64,000 bases of DNA from Hyphomonadaceae bacterium (GCA_947474455.1 CANJIL010000011.1:1-64000); one strand, 5' to 3'. Counted from the stretch's first letter, positions 39,041-48,571 are shown. Notes: generated by a model not told the origin, from the sequence alone. Numbers and translations are program-made.

Positions 39041-39807
39041 CCCGCCCCTTCGACCCCGACGATGATCCTGCGCAGGCAGGCGCGACAAACGCCGCGAAGA
39101 ATTTGAACGAGGGCGATCTGTTCCACGAGGACCCCGCGAACTTCATCGCCAACCCCGTCAGTCCACGCGATGCCGCCACACTCATCCTCTACCGGCTCGA
39201 TGATGATCGCCCCCGCATCTTGATGGGGTGTCGCGCTTCCGGTCACGACTTCATGCCGGACAAGTATGTCTTCCCAGGCGGCCGGGTGGATGACGAGGAT
39301 GCAACCGCGCCCGCGATGAGCGAGCTTGCTCCCGAAGTTGCTCAGCAGTTACGTTACCAATCGGAACGCCATCCGCGCATCTACCCGCTGACCGCCATCC
39401 GCGAAATGTTCGAAGAGACCGGCCTCATCGTCGGCAACCGTTCGCCGCCGCTCCTCGCCACACCCCCCGCCTGGGCTGGCTATTACGGCCAAGGCGCTGC
39501 TCCCAGTCTTGCCGGCTTCTCCTTCGTTGGCCGCGCCGTCACGCCGCCCATGCGCCACAAGCGCTTCGATGCCCGCTTCTTCATGGCCGACGCAGCGCAA
39601 TCCCTGATCGACGATCGGCCGCCCGCCGACAGCCGTGAACTCGCGGACCTGCGCTGGTTCACCCTCGCCGAAGCGGCCGAGCTCGACCTGCCCAACATCA
39701 CCCGCTACGTCATTTCCGAAGTCGAGGCGCAGCTGATAAAGCGACAGAAGCTACGCCCATTCTTCCTGCGCTGGAGTGAGCAGGGCCACGTCAGCGAGCG
39801 CATCTAG
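39037..39807 (+). CDS. NUDIX hydrolase
   Basis: The 256-residue hydrolase has a NUDIX box whose core reads LTAIREMFEETGLIVG, with the preceding VFPGGRVDDED giving the expected glycine. N- and C-terminal extensions make it longer than the bare domain, as in NUDIX proteins encoded next to rnr in related bacteria. The substrate, some nucleoside diphosphate linked compound, is unknown. ATGA overlap with rnr indicates translational coupling. Confidence 0.93.
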   Translation: MTRPFDPDDDPAQAGATNAAKNLNEGDLFHEDPANFIANPVSPRDAATLILYRLDDDRPRILMGCRASGHDFMPDKYVFPGGRVDDEDATAPAMSELAPEVAQQLRYQSERHPRIYPLTAIREMFEETGLIVGNRSPPLLATPPAWAGYYGQGAAPSLAGFSFVGRAVTPPMRHKRFDARFFMADAAQSLIDDRPPADSRELADLRWFTLAEAAELDLPNITRYVISEVEAQLIKRQKLRPFFLRWSEQGHVSERI

Positions 39808-39938
39808 TTCGCGCCGAGTCCAAGGAATCGCAGCCTCTTTCAAGGCATTAGGCCAACTTCCCGCACTTCCGCTTGACTTGGAAGCCGCCATCGTGTCCAA
39901 GCACGCTTCCGATTTTCCAGCACGTTCGAGACGCCCAG

Positions 39939-40106
39939 ATGGCTAAGCCAGCTACAATCAAAATTCGCCTGAACTCGACAGCCGACACCGGCTTCTTCTA
40001 TGTCACGAAGAAGAACCCGCGGACGCAGACTGAGAAGCTCGTCCTGAAGAAGTACGATCCGGTCGTGCGCAAGCACGTCGACTTCAAGGAAGGCAAGATC
40101 AAGTAG
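39939..40106 (+). CDS. rpmG: 50S ribosomal protein L33
   Basis: The 55-residue protein [20 protein letters not shown]... is L33 of the zinc-free (C-) type: no cysteines, and the [20 protein letters not shown] core is intact. The start at 39939 is the conserved methionine before AKPAT; the longer frame adds an unrelated leader. A strong terminator follows 22 bases after the stop. Confidence 0.97.
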   Translation: MAKPATIKIRLNSTADTGFFYVTKKNPRTQTEKLVLKKYDPVVRKHVDFKEGKIK

Positions 40107-40128
40107 TATCTTCCTTTCGCAAGAACTG

Positions 40129-40159
40129 AAAAGGCCCGGAGCAAGTCTCCGGGCCTTTT
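40129..40159. terminator. Bidirectional intrinsic terminator between rpmG and spoVR
   Basis: AAAAGGCCCGGA and TCCGGGCCTTTT form a perfect 12-bp stem around a 7-base loop. The A and T runs at its ends let it work in both directions, for rpmG on the plus strand and for spoVR on the minus strand. Confidence 0.93.
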
Positions 40160-40182
40160 GCTTTCCTCCGTAGCAGCGACGA

Positions 40183-41781
40183 TCAGGCGAACGGCCTCAT
40201 CGGCTCGGACTTGTGCTCGGCATAGACCGTGTTGTCGTCGCTCTCGACAAGCCGCACCTCGTAGCCCCACAGGTCAGCGAGATGCTGCAGGACGCGGTCG
40301 GCGTCTTTCTCTTCCAGGATCACGCCATCCACCACGTGGTGGCGCAACTCAAGGCGACGGTCGCCGGTGAGGTCGACGTCCACCACCTGAATGTCCGCAT
40401 CGCGCCGCGCCACGTCGTACTGCCGCGCAAGCGCCCGCCGGACTTCGCGATAGCCGCGCTCGTCGTGGATGGCTGCAACCTCCATCTCTTCCTCATCGTG
40501 GTCGTCGACGATCCTGAACAGGCCCATCTTCCGGATCAGGTTCGGCGACAGGTATTGCGAGACGATGCTTTCGTCGCGGAAATTCGCCCACACATTCTTG
40601 AGCGTGCCATAGGCGTCGCCATTGCCGGCAATGTCGGGGAACCAGGCGCGGTCCTCGTCCGTGGGCGTCATCGCGATCCGCTCGATGTCCTGCATCATCG
40701 CGAAGCCAAGCGCGTATGGATTGACGCCAGAGAAGCGGCGGTCATCGAAATCCGGCTGCATCACCACGCTGGAATGCGAGTGCAGGAATTCGAGGTAGGA
40801 CCCGTCGCTGATCTGACCCTTCTCGTGCAGCCGAGTCATGATGCGATGGTGCGTCCACGTCGCACAGCCCTCGTTCATCATCTTCGTCTGGCGCTGCGGA
40901 TAGAAATACTGCGCGATCAGGCGGATGATCCGCAGGATCTCGCGTTGCCAGCCTGCGAGGCGCGGCGCGGTCTTCTCAAGGAAGTAGAGGATATTCTCTT
41001 CCGGCAGCTTCAGGATCGCCTTTCGCTGATCCTCTTCCAGCTTCTTCTTGGTCGCAGGTTTCTTGCCTTTGCCTTGCGGCACGGTGCGCCAGAGATCGTT
41101 GAACAACGCCTCGCCGTGTGCTCGCCGCTCGCGCTCGCGCAGTTCCTCTGTGCGCAGGTCCATCGAGCGCTTGCCGGGATAGCGATGGATGCCGTGGCTT
41201 TGCAGTGCATGCGCCGCATCGATCAGCCGCTCGACACTCTCGACGCCATAACGCTCCTCGCACCGGGCAATGAAGCTTTTCGCGAACGACAGATAGTCTG
41301 CGATGCCGCTGGCGTCAGTCCACTGCTTGAACACATAGTTGTTCTTGAAGAAGTGGTTGTGCCCCATCGCCGCGTGCGCGAGCACCAGCGTCTGCATGGT
41401 CGCGGAGTTTTCCTCCATGATGTAGCAGACGCATGGGTCCGAGTTGATCACGATCTCATAAGCCAGACCCTGCCAGCCCTTGCGATACAACGCCTCATTG
41501 CGCGCGAAGTCCTTGCCGAAACTCCAGTGCTTGTAGAACAGCGGCATGCCCACGCTCGAATACGCATCCAGCATCTGCTCCGAAGTTATCACCTCGATCT
41601 GCGTGCGGTAGGGATCGAGCCCGATCTCGCCCTCGCCGACCTTGCGCACGGCCTCGAATATCCGCCCGAGCGTCTCGAAATTCCAGTCGGGCCCGTTGAA
41701 CAGGAGTTCGGATGACGCCGCCGTCGACGCCATGACAATGCGGGACTTGCGTTTCCCGGCAGTGATCGCTTCGTCGGTCAT
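40183..41781 (-). CDS. ycgB: SpoVR family protein (YcgB-like)
   Basis: The 532-residue cytoplasmic protein has the SpoVR hallmarks: LFNGPDWNFETLGRIFEAV, the VINSDPCVCYIMEENSATMQ segment, HAAMGHNHFFKNNYVFKQWT and MMNEGCATWTHHRIM with conserved histidines. Its function is unknown; in enterobacteria it belongs to the stress-induced yeaGH-ycgB group. Its start overlaps the yeaH stop by four bases, so all three genes here are one operon. Confidence 0.96.
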   Translation of the reverse strand: MTDEAITAGKRKSRIVMASTAASSELLFNGPDWNFETLGRIFEAVRKVGEGEIGLDPYRTQIEVITSEQMLDAYSSVGMPLFYKHWSFGKDFARNEALYRKGWQGLAYEIVINSDPCVCYIMEENSATMQTLVLAHAAMGHNHFFKNNYVFKQWTDASGIADYLSFAKSFIARCEERYGVESVERLIDAAHALQSHGIHRYPGKRSMDLRTEELRERERRAHGEALFNDLWRTVPQGKGKKPATKKKLEEDQRKAILKLPEENILYFLEKTAPRLAGWQREILRIIRLIAQYFYPQRQTKMMNEGCATWTHHRIMTRLHEKGQISDGSYLEFLHSHSSVVMQPDFDDRRFSGVNPYALGFAMMQDIERIAMTPTDEDRAWFPDIAGNGDAYGTLKNVWANFRDESIVSQYLSPNLIRKMGLFRIVDDHDEEEMEVAAIHDERGYREVRRALARQYDVARRDADIQVVDVDLTGDRRLELRHHVVDGVILEEKDADRVLQHLADLWGYEVRLVESDDNTVYAEHKSEPMRPFA

Positions 41782-43064
41782 GACGTCTCCGCGCTCGCCC
41801 CGCCCTTGGCAAAGAGTTCGCGGAACACCGGGTAGATGTCCCTGCGATGACTCACCTTGCGCATCGCCATGCGCTCGTCGGCCCTCGCCACAAGCTCATA
41901 CGCCCGCCACAGCGACGACGCATCGCCTCCGCCATCGTCCTTGGCGTGCCCGACTTCCAGATACGCATAATACTGGCACAGCGGCAGGATGGCCGTTTTC
42001 AGCAGATTGATCGTGTTGGAATTGTCCATCGGGAGGTTGTCACCATCCGACGCCTGCGCGCCATAGACGTTCCACTGCGTCGCCGGATACCTGTCTTGAA
42101 CCACGCGCGCCATTTCCTCCAACGCCGTCGACACCACTGTGCCGCCGGATTCACGCGAATGGAAAAACGTCTCCTCGTCGACTTCCTTCGCCTCATGCGT
42201 ATGCCGTATGAACACCACGTCCACGCGCTTGTAGCGTCGCTTCAGGAACAGGTAGAGGAGCGAATAGAACCTCTTCGCGAGATCCTTCATGTGTTCGTCC
42301 ATCGACCCCGAGACGTCCATCAGGCAGAACATCACCGCCCGCGCCACGGGCTTGGGAACTTGATCATAGCGTCGGTAGCGCACGTCCAGCGGATCGATGA
42401 AAGGCACCAGCCGCATGCGCTTCTGCTTGCGCGCTAGCTCCTCGCGCAGTTCGGCGGCTCTCTCCTCATTGCCGCCAATTTCATCGAGGCGCGCGATCTC
42501 GGCTTCCAGCGCCGCGATTTCCTCCGGCCGCGGTCGGCCCAGCGCGGTGCGGCGCGACAAGGAATTCCGCATCGTCCGGGAGACCGACAGGCTCGCTGGC
42601 GGGCCTGACGAGCGATAGCCCGCCCGCACAGGCTGTGTATCCTCAACACCCATCACCTGCCGCTTGGCCAAGTCTGGTAGTTCTAGATCCTCAAGAAAAA
42701 GGTCGAGAAACTCCTCGTCCGACAACGCGAAGCGGAAATCGTCCTCGCCCTCGCCGCCGTCGGATGCGCCCGATCCGCCGCCCTCTTCCTCCGGCCGCGC
42801 GATGGTGTCGCCCTGGATGTATTTCTTGTTGCCCGGCAGCACGTATTCACGCGTGCCGCCTTGCGATCCGCGACGCAGGACCGGCTCGCGAACGCCGTCG
42901 GCGGGAACAACGATGTCCCCGCCTTTCTCGACATCTTTGATCGAGCGCTTCGCCGAGGCTTCGCGCACCGCCCGCCGCACCAACGCACGCGCGCGCCTGA
43001 TGAATCGCTGGCGGTTCGCCAGCGACTTGCCTCCCGGGTCCCGACGTCTGTCGATGATGTTCAT
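41778..43064 (-). CDS. yeaH: YeaH/YhbH family VWA-like protein (DUF444)
   Basis: The 428-residue DUF444 protein has an N-terminal charged region (NIIDRRRDPGGKSLANRQRF, RRARALVRRAV) and a C-terminal von Willebrand A-like part with the MIDAS sequence CLMDVSGSMDEHM and VDVVFIRHTHEAKEVDE. It is the usual partner of PrkA-type kinases and SpoVR. It may act as a substrate or adaptor of the kinase. Twelve bases separate it from prkA; the spoVR start overlaps its end. Confidence 0.96.
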   Translation of the reverse strand: MNIIDRRRDPGGKSLANRQRFIRRARALVRRAVREASAKRSIKDVEKGGDIVVPADGVREPVLRRGSQGGTREYVLPGNKKYIQGDTIARPEEEGGGSGASDGGEGEDDFRFALSDEEFLDLFLEDLELPDLAKRQVMGVEDTQPVRAGYRSSGPPASLSVSRTMRNSLSRRTALGRPRPEEIAALEAEIARLDEIGGNEERAAELREELARKQKRMRLVPFIDPLDVRYRRYDQVPKPVARAVMFCLMDVSGSMDEHMKDLAKRFYSLLYLFLKRRYKRVDVVFIRHTHEAKEVDEETFFHSRESGGTVVSTALEEMARVVQDRYPATQWNVYGAQASDGDNLPMDNSNTINLLKTAILPLCQYYAYLEVGHAKDDGGGDASSLWRAYELVARADERMAMRKVSHRRDIYPVFRELFAKGGASAETS

Positions 43065-43076
43065 CGAATGCTTTCG

Positions 43077-45017
43077 TTAGCTGGCCTGCTTCACTCGCAT
43101 GTACCACTCGACCAAGCGGCGCACCTGCCGCTCGGTATAGCCCCGCTCGACCATGCGCTGAACGAACTCGTCGTGCTTCTTCTCAGAGTCCGAATCCCTT
43201 TTCGATCCGAAAGAGATCACCGGCAGCAGGTCCTCGACCTGACTGAACATGCGCCGCTCGATCACTTCACGGATCTTCTCATAACTCGTCCACGACGGAT
43301 TACGCCCCTTGTTGTTGGCGCGCTGGCGCAGGGTGAACTTCACCACCTCGTTACGGAAGTCCTTCGGGTTGGCGATGCCGGCCGGCTTCTCGATCTTAGA
43401 CAGCTCCTGGTTCAGCAACTCGCGGTCGAGCAGCTGCCCAGTATCCGGGTCCTTGAAGTCCTGGTCCTCGATCCACGCGTCGGCATAGTCGACATAGCGA
43501 TCGAACAGATTCTGGCCGTAGTCGTGATAGCTCTCCAGATAAGCCTTCTGGATCTCGTGGCCGATGAACTCCGCATAGCGCGGCGCCAGCTCGGCCTTGA
43601 TAAACTCCAGATACGTCCCCTCGACATCGTCGGGGAACTGCTCGCGCTTGATCGCCTGCTCGAGCACATACATCAGGTGCACTGGATCGGCTGCGACTTC
43701 CTCGGTGTCGTGGTTGAAAGTCGCCGACAGCGCCTTGAAGGCGAAGCGGGTCGATATGCCCTCCATGCCCTCGTCCACGCCGGCCGCATCCTTGTATTCC
43801 TGCAGCGTCCGGGCCTTGGGATCGACCTCCTTGAGGCTTTCCCCGTCATAGACCCGCATTTTCGCGAACAGGTTCGAGTTCTCGTGTGGCTTCAGCCGCG
43901 ACAGAACCGAGAACCGCGCCATCATCTCCAGCGTGCCCGGCGCCAGAGGCGCTTCGGCCAACTCCGACGTCCGGACCAGCTTGTCGTAGATCTTTGTTTC
44001 CTCGGTTACCCGCAGCACATAGGGCACCTTGATCACATAGATCCGGTCGATGAAGGCCTCGTTGGTCTTGTTGTTCTTGAACTGGCGCCATTCGCTTTCG
44101 TTTGAATGCGCCATGATAATGCCGGTGAACGGGATGGAGCCGATATTCTCCGAACCCGCGTAGTTGCCCTCCTGCGTCGCCGTCAGCAGGGGGTGCAGCA
44201 TCTTGATCGGCGCCTTAAACATCTCGACGAATTCGAGAACGCCTTGGTTCGCACGGTTGAGGCCGCCTGAATAAGAATAGCTGTCCGGGTCGGACTGCGA
44301 GTGCATCTCCAGCTTGCGGATATCCACCTTGCCGACCAGCGAGGAGACGTCCTGGTTGTTTTCATCGCCGGGCTCGGTCTTGGCGATGCCGATCTGGCGC
44401 AGCCGCGAGGGCTTCACCTTCGCCACCCGGAATTTGGTGATGTCGCCGCCGAACTCGTCCAGCCGCTTCAGCGCCCACGGGCTCATCAGGCCGGTCAGCC
44501 GCCGCCGCGGAATGCTATAGTCCTTCTGCAGCTGCGCCGCCTGCGTCTCCGGGTCGAACAGCGTCAGCGGGCTTTCGAACACCGGCGAGAGATCATTGCC
44601 CGCCTTCAGCACATAGATGTGCTGGTCTTCCATCAGCGCCTTGATGCGCTCGGCCAGCGAAGACTTGCCGCCGCCAACAGGTCCCAGGAGGTAGAGAATC
44701 TGCTTCCTCTCCTCGAGCCCCTGCGCGCCCTGTCGGAAGAATGCGACGATCCGCTCGATCGTCTCCTCCATGCCGTAGAATTCGGAGAACCGCGGATAAA
44801 CGCGGATCGTGCGGTTGGAGTGTATGCGCCCAAGCCGCGAGTCCCGCGACGTGTCGATCATCTCCGGCTCGCCGATCGCAGCGAGTAACCGCTCGTGCGG
44901 GCCCGCATACATCAGCGGGTCCTTCTTGCATCCTTCGAGATACTCCTGGATCGTCATCACCGTCTCGCGACGGGTTTCGAAGGCCTTGGTGTAGCTGTCG
45001 AACAAGTCGCGCGACAT
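43077..45017 (-). CDS. prkA: PrkA-type serine protein kinase (YeaG)
   Basis: The 646-residue protein begins MSRDLFDSYTKAFE; the start at 45017 follows GGGAGC. It has an AAA-like N-terminal domain with Walker A LLGPVGGGKSSLAERIKALM and a C-terminal PrkA kinase-like domain. The IIMAHSNESEWRQFKNNKTN and FIDRIYVIKVPYVLRV segments are highly conserved in the family. Homologues respond to starvation and general stress, and AAA+ protease activity has been claimed for some PrkA. It heads the operon prkA-yeaH-spoVR. Confidence 0.96.
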   Translation of the reverse strand: MSRDLFDSYTKAFETRRETVMTIQEYLEGCKKDPLMYAGPHERLLAAIGEPEMIDTSRDSRLGRIHSNRTIRVYPRFSEFYGMEETIERIVAFFRQGAQGLEERKQILYLLGPVGGGKSSLAERIKALMEDQHIYVLKAGNDLSPVFESPLTLFDPETQAAQLQKDYSIPRRRLTGLMSPWALKRLDEFGGDITKFRVAKVKPSRLRQIGIAKTEPGDENNQDVSSLVGKVDIRKLEMHSQSDPDSYSYSGGLNRANQGVLEFVEMFKAPIKMLHPLLTATQEGNYAGSENIGSIPFTGIIMAHSNESEWRQFKNNKTNEAFIDRIYVIKVPYVLRVTEETKIYDKLVRTSELAEAPLAPGTLEMMARFSVLSRLKPHENSNLFAKMRVYDGESLKEVDPKARTLQEYKDAAGVDEGMEGISTRFAFKALSATFNHDTEEVAADPVHLMYVLEQAIKREQFPDDVEGTYLEFIKAELAPRYAEFIGHEIQKAYLESYHDYGQNLFDRYVDYADAWIEDQDFKDPDTGQLLDRELLNQELSKIEKPAGIANPKDFRNEVVKFTLRQRANNKGRNPSWTSYEKIREVIERRMFSQVEDLLPVISFGSKRDSDSEKKHDEFVQRMVERGYTERQVRRLVEWYMRVKQAS

Positions 45018-45384
45018 CGTAGCTCCCATTCCGAAAGCAGCACGATCAAAAGGCACGTCCGAGAGGTCTGTCGCATCGGCCTGCTGTTTAGCCGAGCATG
45101 CTCCTCTCAGGTTGCACCTGACGGGATGAATGTGCGCCGCATAACGGGTCGGCGGCGTACGCTACCCCGGCTGGTGCGATGAGGAAGTGTCTCATCAGAT
45201 GTCGGCGCCAGTTTGACGAATTGAAGAGGGTGATCTGCAACCCGCACCGGCGCTGTGAATCAGAATAATAGAAGAATCCGACCGTTGAACCAGCCCTTGC
45301 AACACTTGATGGAGCTTCCAACGGCGTAGATCGCGTGACGTGACGTGTGTGACACAGTGCCTGCGGGCAGAGTGTGCACGCCAG
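45018..45384. other. Region upstream of prkA without a gene
   Basis: This 367-base stretch should hold the prkA operon promoter on the minus strand. I looked for the alphaproteobacterial EcfG promoter (GGAAC-N16/17-CGTT) and found no convincing copy. Short frames present have no support. Confidence 0.4.
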
Positions 45385-46310
45385 TCACTTTCCCGCCTCT
45401 TGCCTGAGCAGACGCAGAAGCGCGGTCTCGCCACGGGTCAATCCCGCCCTTCGCGGCCCAGTGAACAAGAATGTTGCGTCGAAAGCCACATCCATGAACG
45501 CTTCCTGCAGGCTAGGATGTACATAGCTGCCCTTACACACCGTCGGGGTGTCGGCTAGGAATCTGGCGCTCGCGGCTATCGACTGCTTGAGCGCCGCCGC
45601 ACGCACTTTTTTTCATCCTTGCCAACACTCTGCAACGCGCCTGCCACAATTGAGCTGGCCCGGAAGATGCGAAAATTCTTTGCGCTGGCTGTTTCCGCAA
45701 ACCGCCGGCGCAGCGCCATGTCGACATCATCCGCCGTCAGGCAGCGTTCTTCGCCCTCTGTGTTCTTACCCTGGAAAAGCCTTTCGCCGGGTTGAGCCTT
45801 CAGCAAACCCAAAGCAAGCGCCAGCGCCGCGTCTTCCAGAATGCGCTCGATGCGCTTGCCATCCTCGCGCGAATACTCCGGTCACCCCGGCCGCAGACCC
45901 GCCCGGTCCAGAAGAGCCAGCGCAAAGCTCGGCACAATATCCTCATCCACAGTCTGCCGGCGCAACTGCGCCTCGATCTCCGTGCGCACCTCGCCAAGCC
46001 GCGCCAGCCGCTCGCACTTCACCTTACCGCCGGTTTCGGTCCATTTCTCGTGAAACTTTTACCGAAGCCGCCCCGCCCCAACCCGGCCCGCACCCTGAAT
46101 GTGGCTCTTCGGACCGCGCGCGAGCTTCACATCTTCCCAGGTCGGTAGCGGCGCCAGCTTCTGCGGCCGCTCTTTCGAGCCGGCCGTCACTCAGCACCTT
46201 CGCGTGCTGGTCGACAAGGGAGAGGCCTTGCCCTTCTACACCCGCCTACGCGGCAATGCGTCCTGCTCCACATTATGCAGCCCCGCACTGACTGCCTGTT
46301 CCGCCGCGCT
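45385..46310 (-). pseudogene. Degraded DNA topoisomerase IB
   Basis: Pieces of the poxvirus-type topoisomerase IB appear in order on the minus strand but in different frames: LAPLPTWEDVKLARG and KSHIQGAGR near 46100-46180, KFHEKWTETGGKVKCERLAR near 46010-46070, LLDRAGLRPG near 45900, then ERCLTADDVDMALRRRFAET and NFRIFRASSIVAGAL near 45640-45750, and LADTPTVCKGSYVHPSLQEA (catalytic-tyrosine region) near 45490-45550. Stops and frameshifts separate several pieces, so it cannot be translated whole. It would have been about 300 residues. It lies directly downstream of the prkA upstream region. Confidence 0.82.
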
Positions 46311-46417
46311 CACCATGCCGCGCCTCCCCGTGCAACGCCGACGGCCTGTTCCACGCCTATGGACAGCAACGCTTCTCGAGCTACCGTCGCGACGAATCGT
46401 CGATGGGGATTCCAGAC

Positions 46418-47143
46418 ATGAGACGAACGTCCGTTCTTTGCGCCGCCGCGCTTGCGCTGACGATGCCGGCCTTTGCACAACAGCCCAACTGGCTGACGCG
46501 CTGCAACCGCCAACTCAACCAGTCCAACAACGACACGGAAACCGGGAACTACATATTCTTCACGCGCGGACAGGATGCCAATGCCGGAATGCGCGTCGGC
46601 TACGACTACTCGACACATGGGTTCGCGACGGCGACCGTATACCCCACAACGGCCAAAGATCTGATGAACCCTTACGGCGGCGGCTCGATCAGCATCAACT
46701 ATTTCATGCCAGTCGACGGCAAGACGACGGTTCCCACGGTCGGCCAGATAAGCATGGGGGCGATCGGCAAGGACTTCAAACCCGTTCCCGGCGCTCCGGT
46801 AGAAATGAAGCTCGTGCTCGATGGCGCGGCCTTTGGCCCTTACAAACCGAAGGAGTCGGCGAACACGGATGGCATGTACTCCGTCTGGCTCGACACCGCC
46901 GACACTGACGGCGACAGCAAACCTCCAATGCTTGCCGCGGCGGACTTCGCCGGGCTGGCGAAGGCTGCTGACGCAGCGAAGACCGTCGAGATCGTGCTCG
47001 TACAGGATGGCGTCGACACCGTCCGCATGCCGGTTCCGATGACAAAGCGCATCGCATGGCGCGACGAGCTTCCCGGCTGGGCCACACGCACCGCCCCGAC
47101 TGACGGGGTAACGATGCGCTGCGGGGACAGGAGAGTGGATTAG
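46418..47143 (+). CDS. Secreted protein of unknown function
   Basis: The 241-residue product has a signal peptide (MRRTSVLCAAALALTMPAFAQQ) and a mature part rich in beta-strand-like sequence, with YFMPVDGKTTVPTVGQISMG and cysteines at the start (LTRCNRQ) and end (MRCGDRR). An ATG five codons upstream is possible but the later one gives the better signal peptide. No family recognised; periplasmic or exported. It sits between two pseudogenes. Confidence 0.75.
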   Translation: MRRTSVLCAAALALTMPAFAQQPNWLTRCNRQLNQSNNDTETGNYIFFTRGQDANAGMRVGYDYSTHGFATATVYPTTAKDLMNPYGGGSISINYFMPVDGKTTVPTVGQISMGAIGKDFKPVPGAPVEMKLVLDGAAFGPYKPKESANTDGMYSVWLDTADTDGDSKPPMLAAADFAGLAKAADAAKTVEIVLVQDGVDTVRMPVPMTKRIAWRDELPGWATRTAPTDGVTMRCGDRRVD

Positions 47144-47149
47144 TCTCAA

Positions 47150-47610
47150 CTACGCCGTTTCTGCCAGCAGCTCCTTTTTGCGCGCCATCATCTTCTCGCC
47201 GAGCGCCTTGAGTTCGGCCGCCGGCATGAGCTCGCGCACCTTCGCAATGATCTCCGCTTCCCCCTCCTCGATATGGTGGAAGAGATAATCCTTCAGCACC
47301 TTCGCCTCGCCCGAATAGGCGATGCTCGAAGCGTCGGCTTTATGCATATCGGGGATCACCTTGGCGTCGGCCGCCCCATGCTCCTCGATCCCCTCCGCCG
47401 CCTGCGGGCATCCTCGACATCTTCCGAGGCATCGAGGATCGCCGGGTAAAGCAGCTCTTTCTCGATCGTGGTGTGCGCCTTCAACTCTTTCTCGAGGCGT
47501 TTGAGCAGTTTCTTCCGGGTCTCGACCGCCGCTTCAGTCGTCTCAGACAATTGCTTACTCTGCCTTCGCAAACGCTTGCGCGTCTTGGCGCAGAGCGTGA
47601 TCGCGTCCAC
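47150..47610 (-). pseudogene. Hemerythrin-domain protein gene with a frameshift
   Basis: The first frame starts at GTG 47610 (VDAITLC...) and carries ETRKKLLKRLEKELKAHTTI with the HxxxE iron-ligand motif, then LLYPAILDASEDVEDA. Another frame resumes with EEHGAADAKVIPDMHKADAS and FHHIEEGEAEII, the rest of the hemerythrin fold, to the stop at 47150. A single-base slip near 47390-47410 separates them. In addition, the first helix has Arg where hemerythrins carry a histidine ligand (AKTRKRL in place of a DH pair). The protein would be about 150 residues. Confidence 0.68.
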
Positions 47611-47736
47611 AGGCAACCTCCGAAAGATTGACGGGAAACCGTCCGGCCGGTGGAACGTCGCCATGCTGCGCGAGGTTCCTGAGAATGGAAGCGCCGGCCG
47701 TTGAGCCGCCGGACCATCCGTATCGTGTAAAATCAG

Positions 47737-47976
47737 TCAGTGGTGGCGCGGGCGATCGAAACGCCACACGATATGCCTTAGATCCTCATGGCCATTCCAA
47801 TTCAGATCGACTGCGTCAACCGCATCGGCGGGATCAGGCGTCTGCGGGCCCCATCCCTTGAAATCGTGAGGGATCCCTTCCATCCACGCGGGATCCTGTC
47901 CGCCCGCGCAAGTGACCAATGTCTGATCCGGCCTGTCGCCGGCGAGCGGGTTATCGGAGGGTGTTCTGTCGGCCAC
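47737..47976 (-). CDS. Candidate small soluble protein
   Basis: A 79-residue frame starting MADRTPSDNPLAGDRPDQTL has balanced, acidic composition and runs of Asp/Trp/His in NWNGHEDLRHIVWRFDRPRH that look protein-like rather than random. It fills most of a 419-base gap between the hemerythrin remnant and tRNA-Arg. No family is recognised and there is no clear ribosome binding site, so the call is tentative. The rest of the gap shows nothing. Confidence 0.5.
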   Translation of the reverse strand: MADRTPSDNPLAGDRPDQTLVTCAGGQDPAWMEGIPHDFKGWGPQTPDPADAVDAVDLNWNGHEDLRHIVWRFDRPRHH

Positions 47977-48083
47977 GATGCGCTCTTGTGTTCAACCGCA
48001 AGCAATGTTCGGCGCGAGGTCGCCGAGGTCGCGCTGATCTCGAGGCCTTAAACGCATGCGGCGGGAACTGGTTGCTGGACAGC

Positions 48084-48160
48084 TGGCGATCCCGGCAGGA
48101 CTTGAACCTGCAACCACCCGCTTAGAAGGCGGGTGCTCTATCCAGTTGAGCTACGGGATC
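48084..48160 (-). tRNA. tRNA-Arg (anticodon TCT)
   Basis: The minus strand forms a 77-base cloverleaf: acceptor GATCCCG/CGGGATC, D arm GCTC/GAGC, anticodon stem CCCGC/GCGGG with loop CTTCTAA (anticodon TCT, reading AGA), T arm GCAGG-TTCAAGT-CCTGC, discriminator G and encoded CCA. Confidence 0.96.
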
Positions 48161-48219
48161 AAAACGCAGCGAAACGCGTCTTAGAGGGGTTCACGAATGG
48201 AGGCCAGACGCGAACCGCC

Positions 48220-48525
48220 TCAGTGCGTCCACTGTCGTCTGCGCACAGCCGAGAAGTTTTCGGCGTAGCTCTTGATGACGCGCTTGGCGGGGCGCGGCTC
48301 GGTCACCTGGAAGGGAATGCCCTGCCGCCTGGCGAAATCGATCGCTTCCTCGCGGGTCTCGAACGTCATGCGCACCTGAGTGTTGGTGTCGGCATTCGAG
48401 ATCCAGCCCATTAGCGGATCTACAGTACGCGGCGTCTCGCTCTCGAACTCGAGCATCCATTCCTGCGACTTTGCTGCGCCGGATTGCATGGCGTTCCGGG
48501 CGGGGCGGTATATCTTCGCGAGCAT
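48220..48525 (-). CDS. NDUFS4-like ETC complex I subunit
   Basis: The 101-residue protein belongs to the ETC complex I conserved-region family (NDUFS4/18 kDa subunit): LAKIYRPARNAMQSGAAKS, then WMLEFESETPRTVDPLMGW and the C-terminal RRQGIPFQVTEPRPAKRVIK. It is an accessory NADH dehydrogenase subunit conserved in alphaproteobacteria. The start at 48525 (MLAKIY) matches the family; a start eight codons upstream is less likely. It lies apart from the nuo operon, next to tRNA-Arg. Confidence 0.92.
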   Translation of the reverse strand: MLAKIYRPARNAMQSGAAKSQEWMLEFESETPRTVDPLMGWISNADTNTQVRMTFETREEAIDFARRQGIPFQVTEPRPAKRVIKSYAENFSAVRRRQWTH

Positions 48526-48571
48526 TGGCGACTCCGTGACGGCCACCATCTGCCTCCAAAAGCGTGAAAAT

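Noticed and set aside
40213-41715. 500-codon plus-strand frame antisense to spoVR
   Set aside because: Same shadow effect; spoVR is intact and conserved, and the antisense frame shows no motif.
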